A DNA stretch of 14,557 bases from Bacillota bacterium (GTDB lineage: Bacteria; Bacillota; Clostridia; Christensenellales; CAG-138): contig JAEXFV010000153.1 in assembly GCA_023451115.1 (NCBI GenBank), positions 1 to 14,557 on the forward strand, in the 5' to 3' direction. The notes under the pieces are model-generated. The model made no database searches. It was given only the letters and a program-made list of their open reading frames with translations, and was not told the DNA's origin. Position 1 is the stretch's first letter. Each line of letters starts with the position of its first letter. Shown here piece after piece: positions 1-6,229 of the stretch. The translations under genes and the position numbers were made by a program.

Positions 1-140
1 TCCGCAGACGCAGCGGGCGCTTCCGGGGCAGACTGCGCAACCGTCATAGCGCTGCTGTTTTTGCTGGCAGACGCTGCACAACCCGCAAGCAGGCTCATTG
101 CCAGTATCACTGCCAAAGCTACTCCAAAAAACCGTTTCAT
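1..140 (-). CDS. Lipoprotein, N-terminal part only (cut by window start)
   Basis: Only the first 46 codons are inside the window, so the function cannot be told. The protein starts MKRFFGVALAVILAMSLLAG-C. This is a short basic n-region, a hydrophobic core, and a lipobox Leu-Ala-Gly-Cys with the lipidated Cys at residue 21. After the Cys comes a low-complexity Ala/Ser/Pro linker, typical of lipoproteins tethered to the outer face of the membrane. The ATG at 140-138 is preceded by a strong AAAGGAGGAGGGG ribosome binding site, which fixes the start. The gene is transcribed away from the GNAT gene. Solute-binding proteins and many other exported proteins begin this way. The rest of the gene lies left of the window. 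Confidence 0.85.
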   Translation of the reverse strand, partial: MKRFFGVALAVILAMSLLAGCAASASKNSSAMTVAQSAPEAPAASA

Positions 141-209
141 ATTTTCCCCTCCTCCTTTTGTTTCCGGCTCGCGGCATCGGGCTGCCGGCAAGAGCCGTTA
201 CAGACACGC

Positions 210-232
210 CCTGAAAATCATATGATTTCAGG
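210..232. repeat. Near-perfect palindrome, possible operator or 5' UTR hairpin
   Basis: The left arm CCTGAAAATCA and right arm TGATTTCAGG flank a TA centre and pair fully apart from one extra A in the left arm. The element lies 70 bp upstream of the start codon of the lipoprotein gene at 140. It could be a repressor site or form a hairpin in that gene's leader RNA. No regulator can be named. Confidence 0.45.
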
Positions 233-237
233 AATTC

Positions 238-327
238 CATCAAGGCTTGATTGGAAAGCAATTGATTTGACTCTTATTATATTTTCTCATTGTCCTTTGG
301 GGTGTCAAGCTTTCATCGAGGCGTGAT
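238..327. repeat. Two copies of a 14-bp operator-like element
   Basis: CATCAAGGCTTGAT (238-251) and CATCGAGGCGTGAT (314-327) match at 12 of 14 positions, 76 bp apart in the same orientation. The first contains the perfect palindrome ATCAAG-G-CTTGAT. They flank the possible promoter for the lipoprotein gene at 1-140. A paired binding site for a dimeric regulator is a reasonable reading but is inference. Confidence 0.35.
276..308 (-). promoter_or_regulatory. Possible promoter of the lipoprotein gene at 1-140, with a long spacer
   Basis: On the minus strand a perfect TTGACA (308-303) is followed by a perfect TATAAT (281-276). The spacer is 21 bp, well beyond the usual 16-18, so the pair would be poor without an activator that distorts DNA, or the match may be chance. 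It points at the lipoprotein gene starting at 140. Confidence 0.3.
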
Positions 328-360
328 ATTGCCCCTGCTGCCTTGATACATTTGTAAATA

Positions 361-390
361 CGCAGGCAACCTTCCTGCGGTTGCATTTTT
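361..390 (+). repeat. Two overlapping, mutually exclusive hairpins upstream of the GNAT gene
   Basis: CGCAGG (361-366) can pair with CCTGCG (374-379), while GCAACC (366-371) can pair with GGTTGC (379-384). The stems share bases, so only one can form at a time. The second is followed by ATTTTTAT, which resembles a weak intrinsic terminator. An attenuator in the leader of the GNAT gene is possible; chance is not excluded. Confidence 0.3.
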
Positions 391-452
391 ATAGGAAATA
401 TTATATCCTAAAACAACTATGCACCGCCACACAAAACGGAAAGGAACGGATT

Positions 453-1013
453 ATGCAGTGGGAAATCTATTCATACCAATCGCCAATTGATCAAGCGGCC
501 TTTGATTCTGCCTATGACTTACTTACCACAGCCCTCCCCCCGCAGGAATGCCGCATTTTGTCAGACCAGCAGGCTCTGTTGCAGCATCCTGCATACCGGT
601 TGCGGCTATTGCGCGCAGAGGACGGCAATGTAAATGGGCTGTTAGCCGTTTGGGAATGGGAGCATTTGCGGTATGTTGAGCACTTTGCCATTCATAGCCG
701 GCTGCGCGGTAAAGGCGCTGGAGGCCAGGCGCTTTCTTCTTATCTGGCAATGGATAACCGGCCGCTGGTGCTGGAGGTAGAGCCCGCCGGCAGTACGCCT
801 ATGGCCCAGCGCCGCATCGGCTTTTACCAACGGTTGGGACTGCACCTGAACGATTATCCCTATGCGCAGCCGCCGCTGCGGGCAGGGCAACCCATGCTGC
901 CGCTTCGCTTTATGACGTGGCCCTCCCCCATCGCCCTGGAAGAATTCAAAATCATGCGGGATTTCTTATACCGTGAGGTATATGATTTTTCAGGCGAACC
1001 CCTGCCCACTTAA
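453..1013 (+). CDS. GNAT family N-acetyltransferase
   Basis: A 186-residue cytoplasmic protein of the GCN5-related N-acetyltransferase fold, expected to move an acetyl group from acetyl-CoA to an amine. The substrate is unknown. The acetyl-CoA pyrophosphate-binding motif A is clear: a strand ending VEHFAIHSRL is followed by RGKGAGG (residues 85-91), matching R/Q-x-x-G-x-G/A, then a helix and the strand PLVLEVEP. RRIGFYQRLGL (120-130) is the usual C-terminal motif B region. An in-frame TTG lies upstream at 381, but the ATG at 453 is preferred because GGAAAGGA precedes it by a good distance and the fold starts there. The gene stands alone, convergent with the ABC operon. No frame defects are seen. 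Confidence 0.88.
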   Translation: MQWEIYSYQSPIDQAAFDSAYDLLTTALPPQECRILSDQQALLQHPAYRLRLLRAEDGNVNGLLAVWEWEHLRYVEHFAIHSRLRGKGAGGQALSSYLAMDNRPLVLEVEPAGSTPMAQRRIGFYQRLGLHLNDYPYAQPPLRAGQPMLPLRFMTWPSPIALEEFKIMRDFLYREVYDFSGEPLPT

Positions 1014-1026
1014 CCCTGCGCATCGT

Positions 1027-1058
1027 CACGGGCAACGGCAAAACGGCCGTTGCCCGTG
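1027..1058. terminator. Strong hairpin between convergent genes, likely terminator
   Basis: A perfect 12-bp stem, CACGGGCAACGG (1027-1038) and CCGTTGCCCGTG (1047-1058), closes an 8-base loop. It lies 13 bp after the GNAT stop codon and about 55 bp after the stop of the convergent gene at 1114. The stem is very stable, but neither strand has a long T-run after it, so termination may be incomplete or rely on Rho. It is probably a shared bidirectional end point. Confidence 0.6.
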
Positions 1059-1113
1059 GCCTATTCCTAAATATAGCAGGCTTTCTATATGGCCGAATGG
1101 ATCCTACGTTTCT

Positions 1114-2535
1114 TTATGCGCCCCAATGGACGCGCAGCGGCGTATTCACTACAGGGAGGCAACGACGAAAATAGCTCTCGTTTCCATATTCCGCGTTTAG
1201 GCTGCTCTTGTATTCCCCAAAGTAAGAGAGCCCCGCCGCATCATAAACCGCCAGATAAAACCCGCAGGTTTCCAGCCTGCGCCTTTCATCCCGCAAAAAA
1301 TTCACCACCACCAGCTTTTGCCCATCATATTCCGTCACCGCTTCCGGCTCCAGGTTGATGTCTGTCGCTTCTTCGTTCCCTATCGGAACCGCAAACCGCA
1401 AATCATACTCGCCCTCTTTATTGCACGCAACAACGGCAAGCTGATCCCAGCACAGGACAGCAGCGAAATAATCTTCCCCCTCATAAACAAAAAATCCAGA
1501 TTCATCCTTGGGCCACTCCATCAGCTCCAGCTTTTGCAGCGCAGTCATGGTAGCAATTTCAATGACTGTTACGGTATACTTTCCGTTTTCCCGGGTATGC
1601 AGCAGAAGCTTGGTCTGGTCCTTATTCACGCCCAGATATAACGTTTCCACCGCGGGATCCAGAGGATATACCATAGCGAGTTCATCCGCCTTGGCGCCGC
1701 AGATCCGGCCATTTTGCGTAGCTCCATCGAAATACGGCAGGCAATAGACGCCATACCCGCCCGGAATGCGGCTGGTATCCACCAGATTGCCCTGTTGCGT
1801 ATGGCTTCCAAAGGTGAAGTAACAAGCCGCCTCTGTCAACACGCTTTGTGTCATCACATAAAACGAGTCGCTTTCGGTGCTTCCGCTTCCCCAACTGACC
1901 CCGTTTCCAGCCTTTGCAACGGATATCTCTATCTGTTCTTCTTCCAGCACCGGGATTTGGAAAAACTCCTGAAACGCCTGTATCACATAACGTTCTGTCC
2001 CCGGTTCGGGGTCAGCCAGGTCCGTTTCATAATAATAGGATGACCAGCTCAGCTGTGTACCGGGCAAGTCCAACGTGGCGCCGATGGGATAATACTCCAT
2101 ATAGTCCTTTAAATAAACCACCCTTGTGCTTTCTTCGCCAAGCGCAGTGGCCTCATACAGCTCTTTGTAGGCTCTCGCCAACCCTGTCTGCTCCTGCTGG
2201 GAGTCGAAATCCCACCCATATTCCACATAGCTCTCCAGCAATACCCCTTCGAAACGTTGGGGGGCCTGGGTATCATGCCCCGATGCATAAAACGTATACG
2301 CCGTATCCATAGCCGGGGTTTCCCCAACCACATAGGTGGTATCCCAGAACAAACGGTTGTCATACGTGCTGCTGCACGCCACAGTCAGCCCCTCCGCCTG
2401 GGTTTTATCGCCATACAGAACGTTTTCTGTGAGCACTACCTGATCATGGGGCTGATATACATCCCCATATGCCAGGCACATACCCGCTGCCGCCAACACC
2501 AGCAGCGCCACTGTCAGGGCAAATGCTTTTCCCAT
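1114..2535 (-). CDS. Membrane-anchored extracytoplasmic protein of unknown function, ABC operon
   Basis: A 473-residue protein with one N-terminal hydrophobic segment (about residues 4-23, a signal peptide or anchor; no lipobox, because the residue before Cys20 is Met). The rest is hydrophilic and probably outside the cell. The C-terminal half (about 290-465) has repeated strand-turn-strand units such as TLYLGVNKDQTKLLLHT and YFAAVLCWDQLAVVACNKEG, suggesting a beta-propeller or similar all-beta fold. No catalytic motif is recognised. The ATG at 2535 follows GGGAGGAATAACC, two bases after the ATPase stop, so it is the last gene of the GntR-ABC operon. It may be an accessory sensor or lid for the transporter, but that is inference from position only. 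Confidence 0.75.
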   Translation of the reverse strand: MGKAFALTVALLVLAAAGMCLAYGDVYQPHDQVVLTENVLYGDKTQAEGLTVACSSTYDNRLFWDTTYVVGETPAMDTAYTFYASGHDTQAPQRFEGVLLESYVEYGWDFDSQQEQTGLARAYKELYEATALGEESTRVVYLKDYMEYYPIGATLDLPGTQLSWSSYYYETDLADPEPGTERYVIQAFQEFFQIPVLEEEQIEISVAKAGNGVSWGSGSTESDSFYVMTQSVLTEAACYFTFGSHTQQGNLVDTSRIPGGYGVYCLPYFDGATQNGRICGAKADELAMVYPLDPAVETLYLGVNKDQTKLLLHTRENGKYTVTVIEIATMTALQKLELMEWPKDESGFFVYEGEDYFAAVLCWDQLAVVACNKEGEYDLRFAVPIGNEEATDINLEPEAVTEYDGQKLVVVNFLRDERRRLETCGFYLAVYDAAGLSYFGEYKSSLNAEYGNESYFRRCLPVVNTPLRVHWGA

Positions 2536-2537
2536 GG

Positions 2538-3272
2538 TTATTCCTCCCTGCCGGTGAGTTCCTGGAGGGCTTTGCCTACCCGGTCTGCATGGTAATGATA
2601 GGTTTGTTTGATATACTGCATCAAATCACAGCCCTCTTCCTCCAATTCCGGCATGGATACGTCCCCTACGATCCTGCCCTGCCGGATGAGAATGGCTCTG
2701 CCGATAAAACCGGACACTTCCTCAATCAGGTGTGTGGAAAGCAAAACGGTTTCGTTTGGCTCCAGAATGCCCAGCAGCACCTTATAAAAGTCTTCCCGAT
2801 TGAATACGTCGTTGCCCGCAAAGGGCTCATCCATCAGGATATAATCCGCCCCTTGGCACAGGGCCATAATCACCTCAAACTGGTTTTTCTGCCCGGTAGA
2901 AAATCCCCGCAACGGCCGATGCATAGGCAGCTCAAAAAAATGCATCAGGCCCTGGAAACGCTTCTGGGAAAAGCGGGGGAAATGGGCGGCATAAAACTCC
3001 CTGTGGGCTTGTGGCGACAGGTTGGGGAAAAACGAATGCTCACTGGTTGCAAAGGAAATCCGGGCGATGTTCCTGGTGGTAATGGGCTCTCCCTCCAGGG
3101 TAATCGCCCCGCTGTATGGCACAAAACCCAGGATGCATTTCATCAGCGTGGTTTTCCCTGCGCCATTTTCTCCAAACAAGCCCACGATCTCGCCCTGGGG
3201 CAGCTTTACGTTCACCCCGTCAAGAGCCCGCTTTCCCGGATACGATTTGCATACGTTTTTTATTTCGATCAT
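2538..3272 (-). CDS. ABC transporter ATP-binding protein
   Basis: A 244-residue ATPase subunit that would power the membrane proteins encoded just upstream. Visible motifs are Walker A GENGAGKTT (34-42), a degenerate signature FSTGQ (124-128) in place of LSGGQ, Walker B ILMDEP (145-150) with catalytic Glu149, and the H-loop His181 in LLSTHLIEE. A clear Q-loop glutamine is not obvious: the region reads SFATSEHSFFPNLSP. The start is MIEIKNV at 3272, not the longer in-frame reading from 3389, because GGAG precedes it and its ATG overlaps the stop of the upstream gene (ATGA). Closest in type to the YtrB/BcrA-like exporter ATPases found beside YtrA-family regulators. The transported substrate is unknown. 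Confidence 0.93.
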   Translation of the reverse strand: MIEIKNVCKSYPGKRALDGVNVKLPQGEIVGLFGENGAGKTTLMKCILGFVPYSGAITLEGEPITTRNIARISFATSEHSFFPNLSPQAHREFYAAHFPRFSQKRFQGLMHFFELPMHRPLRGFSTGQKNQFEVIMALCQGADYILMDEPFAGNDVFNREDFYKVLLGILEPNETVLLSTHLIEEVSGFIGRAILIRQGRIVGDVSMPELEEEGCDLMQYIKQTYHYHADRVGKALQELTGREE

Positions 3273-3769
3273 AGTATTACACTCCATAATTTCTGCCATT
3301 GATGCGGCGTCAAACACTCCTGCGGCGTTGCAATTTGGTAGATCATGTAATAGAGAAGCAGCAGCACCACCGCCAGCAGCAGGCAGCATAATGCTGCCAA
3401 TACCGGCAGCGTCCAGCAGCGCTTATGCCGCTCCCACCGGTTGGGCAGGCGGCGCATGAGATAAATGCTTTTGCTGCCCTGGTGGTGATAGGCATAGTGG
3501 TAAACTACAAAGCCCAGCATGCATAGCGCCAAAACCGCAAAGCCAGCAAAGGCATGATCTAACAAAAGGGAAAAATCCGGCATTACAGCCTCCGGCAAAA
3601 GCACCCGCACATTCCCATCATAGCCATAGAGATTGCCGCGGGCATGGAAATACCGGCCCCAGAAACCAAAGCTATACAGCGTTGCGCAAACCATTCCAGT
3701 AATAAAGAACTGGCGCTCCGTCTTGAGATTTAGTCCGGGCGGAGAAAAATTTAGAAAATCAGCCTTCAT
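3269..3769 (-). CDS. Small membrane protein of the ABC exporter, three helices
   Basis: A 166-residue hydrophobic protein with about three membrane segments (roughly 21-38, 66-92, 119-145). Between the second and third lies a basic cytoplasmic stretch, GSKSIYLMRRL (98-108). The same pattern, GSRQGYTLKRL, occurs in the neighbouring 242-residue membrane protein, suggesting both contact the ATPase in the same way. The ATG at 3769 follows GGAGGCGG and overlaps the end of the upstream gene by 11 bp. Its own stop overlaps the ATPase start by 4 bp, so translation is probably coupled. It is too short for a usual ABC-2 permease and may be one half of a heteromeric membrane domain. No known family name can be given with certainty. 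Confidence 0.8.
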   Translation of the reverse strand: MKADFLNFSPPGLNLKTERQFFITGMVCATLYSFGFWGRYFHARGNLYGYDGNVRVLLPEAVMPDFSLLLDHAFAGFAVLALCMLGFVVYHYAYHHQGSKSIYLMRRLPNRWERHKRCWTLPVLAALCCLLLAVVLLLLYYMIYQIATPQECLTPHQWQKLWSVIL

Positions 3770-4487
3770 GTTCCGCCTCCTTTGCCAGCATGGGGAGTAC
3801 CGCCGCTCCTATCACCCATATGCCCAACGCCCCCATGCAAAAGTCGTTCATAAAGCTACCCAGTCTGTGAGGAAAAAACGCCAGCACGGCAAAGGCCAAC
3901 GCAATGATGCCCAGCCCCCACTTCCCCGCCCTCTGCCGGATAGGGAAATAAGCCGATGAAATGCCCAGGCCAAGCGCAAGAATGCCGTTTCTGATCCAGC
4001 AGCTGGTTTCCTCCAGCGGCAACAGGGCATGCAAAAAGTCGCTGCGGTAAAAGGCTAAAAATATGGTCTGGCCGCTGACCAGCGCCGGATCTGCCCTTGC
4101 AACATACCATTTGCATAGCAGAAGGGCGATCCCCAGCTGGGCTGCCCACAGCAGCAAAAAGCAAATGGTGTTATACAGGCTTTGCCATAGGAAAACCATT
4201 TTGATAGAAATGGAAAGCCTTTTCAGGGTATACCCCTGCCTGCTGCCAAACTCGCAGCCAGTGAGGCAAAGCACTGCTGCCATTGCTAAAAAACACAGGC
4301 CCAGCACAAGGGAAATATGGCTTTCCTCGATAAAGTCCTCCAACGTAAGACAAGCCCCTGCCAATACCTTTTGAAAAGCCAGAGAAAAGAGTCCAATCTC
4401 CACCCCCGCCATAATAACCAGCAACCCCGTGATTTTAAATACCGTGCTGCGCGCCATCAGCATAAATACAGATACCTGTTTTTTCAT
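3759..4487 (-). CDS. ABC exporter membrane subunit, six helices
   Basis: A 242-residue integral membrane protein with about six hydrophobic segments (roughly 17-37, 58-76, 100-125, 165-181, 190-206, 215-233). It is expected to form the translocation path with the following 166-residue protein and the ATPase. A basic cytoplasmic motif GSRQGYTLKRL (81-91) after the second helix is shared with that neighbour. The ATG at 4487 lies 9 bp after the regulator's stop codon. GGGAG and TAGG upstream can serve as ribosome binding site, partly inside the regulator's last codons. The order regulator-membrane protein-membrane protein-ATPase resembles the ytr operon of Bacillus. The substrate is unknown; cell-wall-active peptides are a common theme for such exporters, but nothing in the sequence proves it. 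Confidence 0.82.
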   Translation of the reverse strand: MKKQVSVFMLMARSTVFKITGLLVIMAGVEIGLFSLAFQKVLAGACLTLEDFIEESHISLVLGLCFLAMAAVLCLTGCEFGSRQGYTLKRLSISIKMVFLWQSLYNTICFLLLWAAQLGIALLLCKWYVARADPALVSGQTIFLAFYRSDFLHALLPLEETSCWIRNGILALGLGISSAYFPIRQRAGKWGLGIIALAFAVLAFFPHRLGSFMNDFCMGALGIWVIGAAVLPMLAKEAEHEG

Positions 4488-4496
4488 ATGTTTTGC

Positions 4497-4868
4497 CTAC
4501 TCCCAGTATTTTTCAATCAGCGCCAACGCCTCTGATTTGGATAGCCCCATCTGCCGCACGGCTGACACCAGGCTCTTTCCATCGTTTTCCAATAGCTCCT
4601 CCCGTATTTGCGCAATTTTATCCCCATCCAGTACCATATAGCTTTTGGCGCCAGAGTGGGAGCATATCAGCCCCGCTTCTTCCAGCAGCCGGTAAGCCTT
4701 TTGCACCGTATTGGGATTAACCCCCAAAAGGGCCGACAGCATGCGCCGTGAGGGCAACTCATCGCCATTTTTGATGCTGCCTGCTACAACGCCCCGCTTT
4801 ATGTAAAGAAGAATTTGCAAATAAATAGGCGTACCATCTTCCATGACAAAATACTGAAATGAAATCAT
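4497..4868 (-). CDS. GntR family regulator, YtrA subfamily
   Basis: A 123-residue transcription factor with an N-terminal winged helix-turn-helix (about 13-80). The motif is GDELPSRRMLSALLGVNPNTVQKAYRLLEEAGLI, written here as its parts LPSRRMLSALLGVNPNT and YRLLEEAGLI, which are diagnostic of GntR proteins. A short helical C-terminus of about 45 residues (84-123) is typical of the YtrA type and lacks an effector-binding FCD or UTRA domain. It is the first gene of the ABC operon and very likely represses it, since two palindromes overlie the promoter. The start is uncertain. ATG at 4868 gives the family's usual N-terminus but has no well-placed Shine-Dalgarno sequence; a GTG at 4883, five codons earlier, has GGAAAGG immediately before it. 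Confidence 0.9.
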   Translation of the reverse strand: MISFQYFVMEDGTPIYLQILLYIKRGVVAGSIKNGDELPSRRMLSALLGVNPNTVQKAYRLLEEAGLICSHSGAKSYMVLDGDKIAQIREELLENDGKSLVSAVRQMGLSKSEALALIEKYWE

Positions 4869-4893
4869 GGCATATTCACACACCCTTTCCGGG

Positions 4894-4921
4894 TGACTGT
4901 ATTATTCATATAATACAGTCA
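4894..4921. promoter_or_regulatory. Palindromic operator 1 for the GntR regulator (predicted)
   Basis: A perfect inverted repeat with 12-bp arms TGACTGTATTAT and ATAATACAGTCA around a 4-base centre TCAT. It covers the predicted transcription start and first bases of the GntR-ABC operon. In RNA it would also form a leader hairpin. Binding by the adjacent regulator is inferred from symmetry and location. Confidence 0.8.
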
Positions 4922-4922
4922 C

Positions 4923-4948
4923 AACCGTATTATACGAATGATACAGTT
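4923..4948. promoter_or_regulatory. Palindromic operator 2 for the GntR regulator (predicted)
   Basis: An imperfect copy of operator 1. The left arm AACCGTATTAT and right arm ATGATACAGTT share the core GTATNAT...ATNATAC. The centres of the two operators are 28 bp apart. This copy overlaps the -10 hexamer and most of the spacer of the GntR-ABC promoter, so a bound repressor would block RNA polymerase. Confidence 0.75.
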
Positions 4949-4957
4949 ATCTGTCAA
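4929..4957 (-). promoter_or_regulatory. Consensus promoter of the GntR-ABC operon
   Basis: On the minus strand, TTGACA (4957-4952) and TATAAT (4934-4929) are both perfect hexamers with an ideal 17-bp spacer. The predicted start is near 4922. A promoter this strong fits a gene set kept silent by a repressor at the overlapping palindromes and released by an inducer. Confidence 0.9.
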
Positions 4958-5010
4958 TAGCATTTCACAGCGTTCGGATCAGATATATCACCTTGAGCAA
5001 CAGCAACTGG

Positions 5011-5039
5011 TTTTCAGCCAGGGCCTTTTATGGTATACT
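5011..5039 (+). promoter_or_regulatory. Extended -10 promoter of ybaB-recR
   Basis: TTTTCA (5011-5016), a 17-bp spacer and TATACT (5034-5039), with TGG directly before the -10 hexamer (an extended -10). The predicted start is about 30 bp before the ybaB start codon. It is separate from and divergent to the GntR promoter. Confidence 0.7.
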
Positions 5040-5074
5040 ATGTATCAAATCAACAAATTCTGGAGGAAAATGCA

Positions 5075-5413
5075 ATGGCAAGAGGCGGTTTCCCTGGTGG
5101 AATGGGTGGCATGAACATGCAGCAGATGATGAAGCAGGCGCAAAAAATGCAGCAGGATATGGCGCGCATGCAAGAAGAGCTGGGCGCGCGGGAGTTTACT
5201 GCGCAGGCTGGCGGCGGCATGGTAAAGGCTACCGTAACCGGAGCAAAAGTGCTCAAAGCAATTGAAATTGCCCCCGATTGTGTGGATCCGGACGATGTGG
5301 AAATGTTACAGGATCTGGTGATTGCTGCAGTCAATGAGGCCTTGCGTATAGCGGATGAAACCACCCAGGCAGAAATGGGCAAACTCACCGGCGGACTGAA
5401 TTTGGGGTTCTAA
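5075..5413 (+). CDS. ybaB: YbaB/EbfC family nucleoid-associated protein
   Basis: A 112-residue DNA-binding protein of the YbaB/EbfC family, small dimeric proteins that coat the nucleoid. Visible family features are a Gly/Met-rich N-terminus ([20 protein letters not shown]), a helix rich in Gln and Met ([14 protein letters not shown]), the strand pattern [20 protein letters not shown] (47-66), the [20 protein letters not shown] helix, and the LTGGLNLGF tail. The start is the ATG at 5075, seven bases after TGGAGGA. An in-frame ATG at 5030 lies inside the -10 region and is not used. It is followed three bases later by recR, the conserved gene pair. In many bacteria dnaX precedes ybaB; here it does not. 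Confidence 0.96.
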   Translation: MARGGFPGGMGGMNMQQMMKQAQKMQQDMARMQEELGAREFTAQAGGGMVKATVTGAKVLKAIEIAPDCVDPDDVEMLQDLVIAAVNEALRIADETTQAEMGKLTGGLNLGF

Positions 5414-5416
5414 GCA

Positions 5417-6016
5417 ATGGCCCCTGTGATCGAGCCCATTGCCCGCCTGGCAGCCCAATTAGGCCGTTTACCTGGCATCGGCACAAAAACCGCCATGCGG
5501 CTTGCGTATTTTTTGCTGGATGTGCCACAGGAACAAGCGCTGGAGTTGTCGGATGCGATTGTGGCTGCCCGTAAGGAAGTACACGCCTGCCCCATCTGCG
5601 GCGGATATACGGACCAGGTCCCCTGCGCCCTTTGTCAGGATGCTTCCCGGGATTCTGGCATTATTTGTGTGGTGCGGGATGCCCGTGACATTGCGGCAAT
5701 GGAAAAATCCAGAGAATTTCATGGGCGTTATCACGTTTTGCAAGGGGTAATTTCCCCCATGGATGGCGTTGGCCCCGACGATATCCGCATCAAAGAATTG
5801 ATGGAACGGGTAAATGCCGGCAATGTAAAAGAAGTGATTCTGGCCACCAGCCTGGATATTGAAGGAGAAGCTACCGCATCCTATATTGCCCGCCTCTTAA
5901 AAGAGCAAGGCGTGAAGGCCACTCGTATCGCCCATGGCATTCCCATTGGCGGCAACCTGGAATATACGGATGAAATTACCCTGGCAAAGGCTTTGGAAGG
6001 CCGCCGGGTCATTTGA
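5417..6016 (+). CDS. recR: Recombination mediator protein RecR
   Basis: A 199-residue protein of full family length. RecR acts with RecO (and RecF) to load RecA onto SSB-coated single-stranded DNA during gap repair. Domains in order are an N-terminal helix-hairpin-helix (RLPGIGTKTA, 17-26), a four-cysteine zinc site with Cys58, Cys61, Cys70 and Cys73 (CPIC...CALC), a Toprim domain (about 80-175, starting SGIICVVRDARD), and the C-terminal Walker-B-like segment IAHGIPIGGNLEYTDEITLA. The ATG at 5417 lies three bases after the ybaB stop. The upstream GGGG is a weak ribosome binding site, so translation is probably coupled to ybaB. All key residues are present. Confidence 0.97.
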   Translation: MAPVIEPIARLAAQLGRLPGIGTKTAMRLAYFLLDVPQEQALELSDAIVAARKEVHACPICGGYTDQVPCALCQDASRDSGIICVVRDARDIAAMEKSREFHGRYHVLQGVISPMDGVGPDDIRIKELMERVNAGNVKEVILATSLDIEGEATASYIARLLKEQGVKATRIAHGIPIGGNLEYTDEITLAKALEGRRVI

Positions 6017-6053
6017 TTGCCATATTTTGGCCCAATTGTTTCCTTGTTTTCCG

Positions 6054-6090
6054 CACAAAACGAAATATTTTATGAATTTTTCATTTTGTG
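6054..6090. repeat. AT-rich inverted repeat after recR
   Basis: CACAAAACGAAA (6054-6065) pairs with TTTCATTTTGTG (6079-6090) at 11 of 12 positions around an AT-rich loop. It sits 38 bp after the recR stop. It may be a weak terminator or a regulator site for the following lipoprotein gene. Neither is certain. Confidence 0.35.
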
Positions 6091-6193
6091 CAACCAAATC
6101 CCTCTTTCAATCGTTTATGATAGTAGAGATGGGGTTGCGCCCATATCAAAGAATGTCAAAGCTGCAGGCTTTGGCACAGCGCAATGTTTACAT

Positions 6194-6215
6194 CCCTGAA
6201 AGCAAGCCTTCAGGG
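6194..6215 (+). repeat. Hairpin directly before the lipoprotein ribosome binding site
   Basis: CCCTGAAAGC (6194-6203) pairs with GCCTTCAGGG (6206-6215) at 9 of 10 positions around a 2-base centre; the loop would open slightly in practice. It abuts the GGGGGAAGGAGG Shine-Dalgarno region and could affect translation of the gene at 6230. Confidence 0.4.
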
Positions 6216-6229
6216 GGAAGGAGGTTCGT

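Noticed and set aside
2469..3302. Long plus-strand open frame of 277 codons
   Set aside because: It lies opposite the ABC ATPase, which carries all its motifs, and has no ribosome binding site or recognisable protein features.
3273..3389. N-terminal extension of the ABC ATPase
   Set aside because: The extra 39 residues would cover the end of the upstream membrane protein gene and have no family counterpart. ATG 3272 has a ribosome binding site and an ATGA overlap.
4949..5074. Signal recognition particle RNA, which can lie near dnaX/ybaB
   Set aside because: The gap is filled by the two promoters and shows no sequence or hairpin matching the conserved SRP RNA tip.
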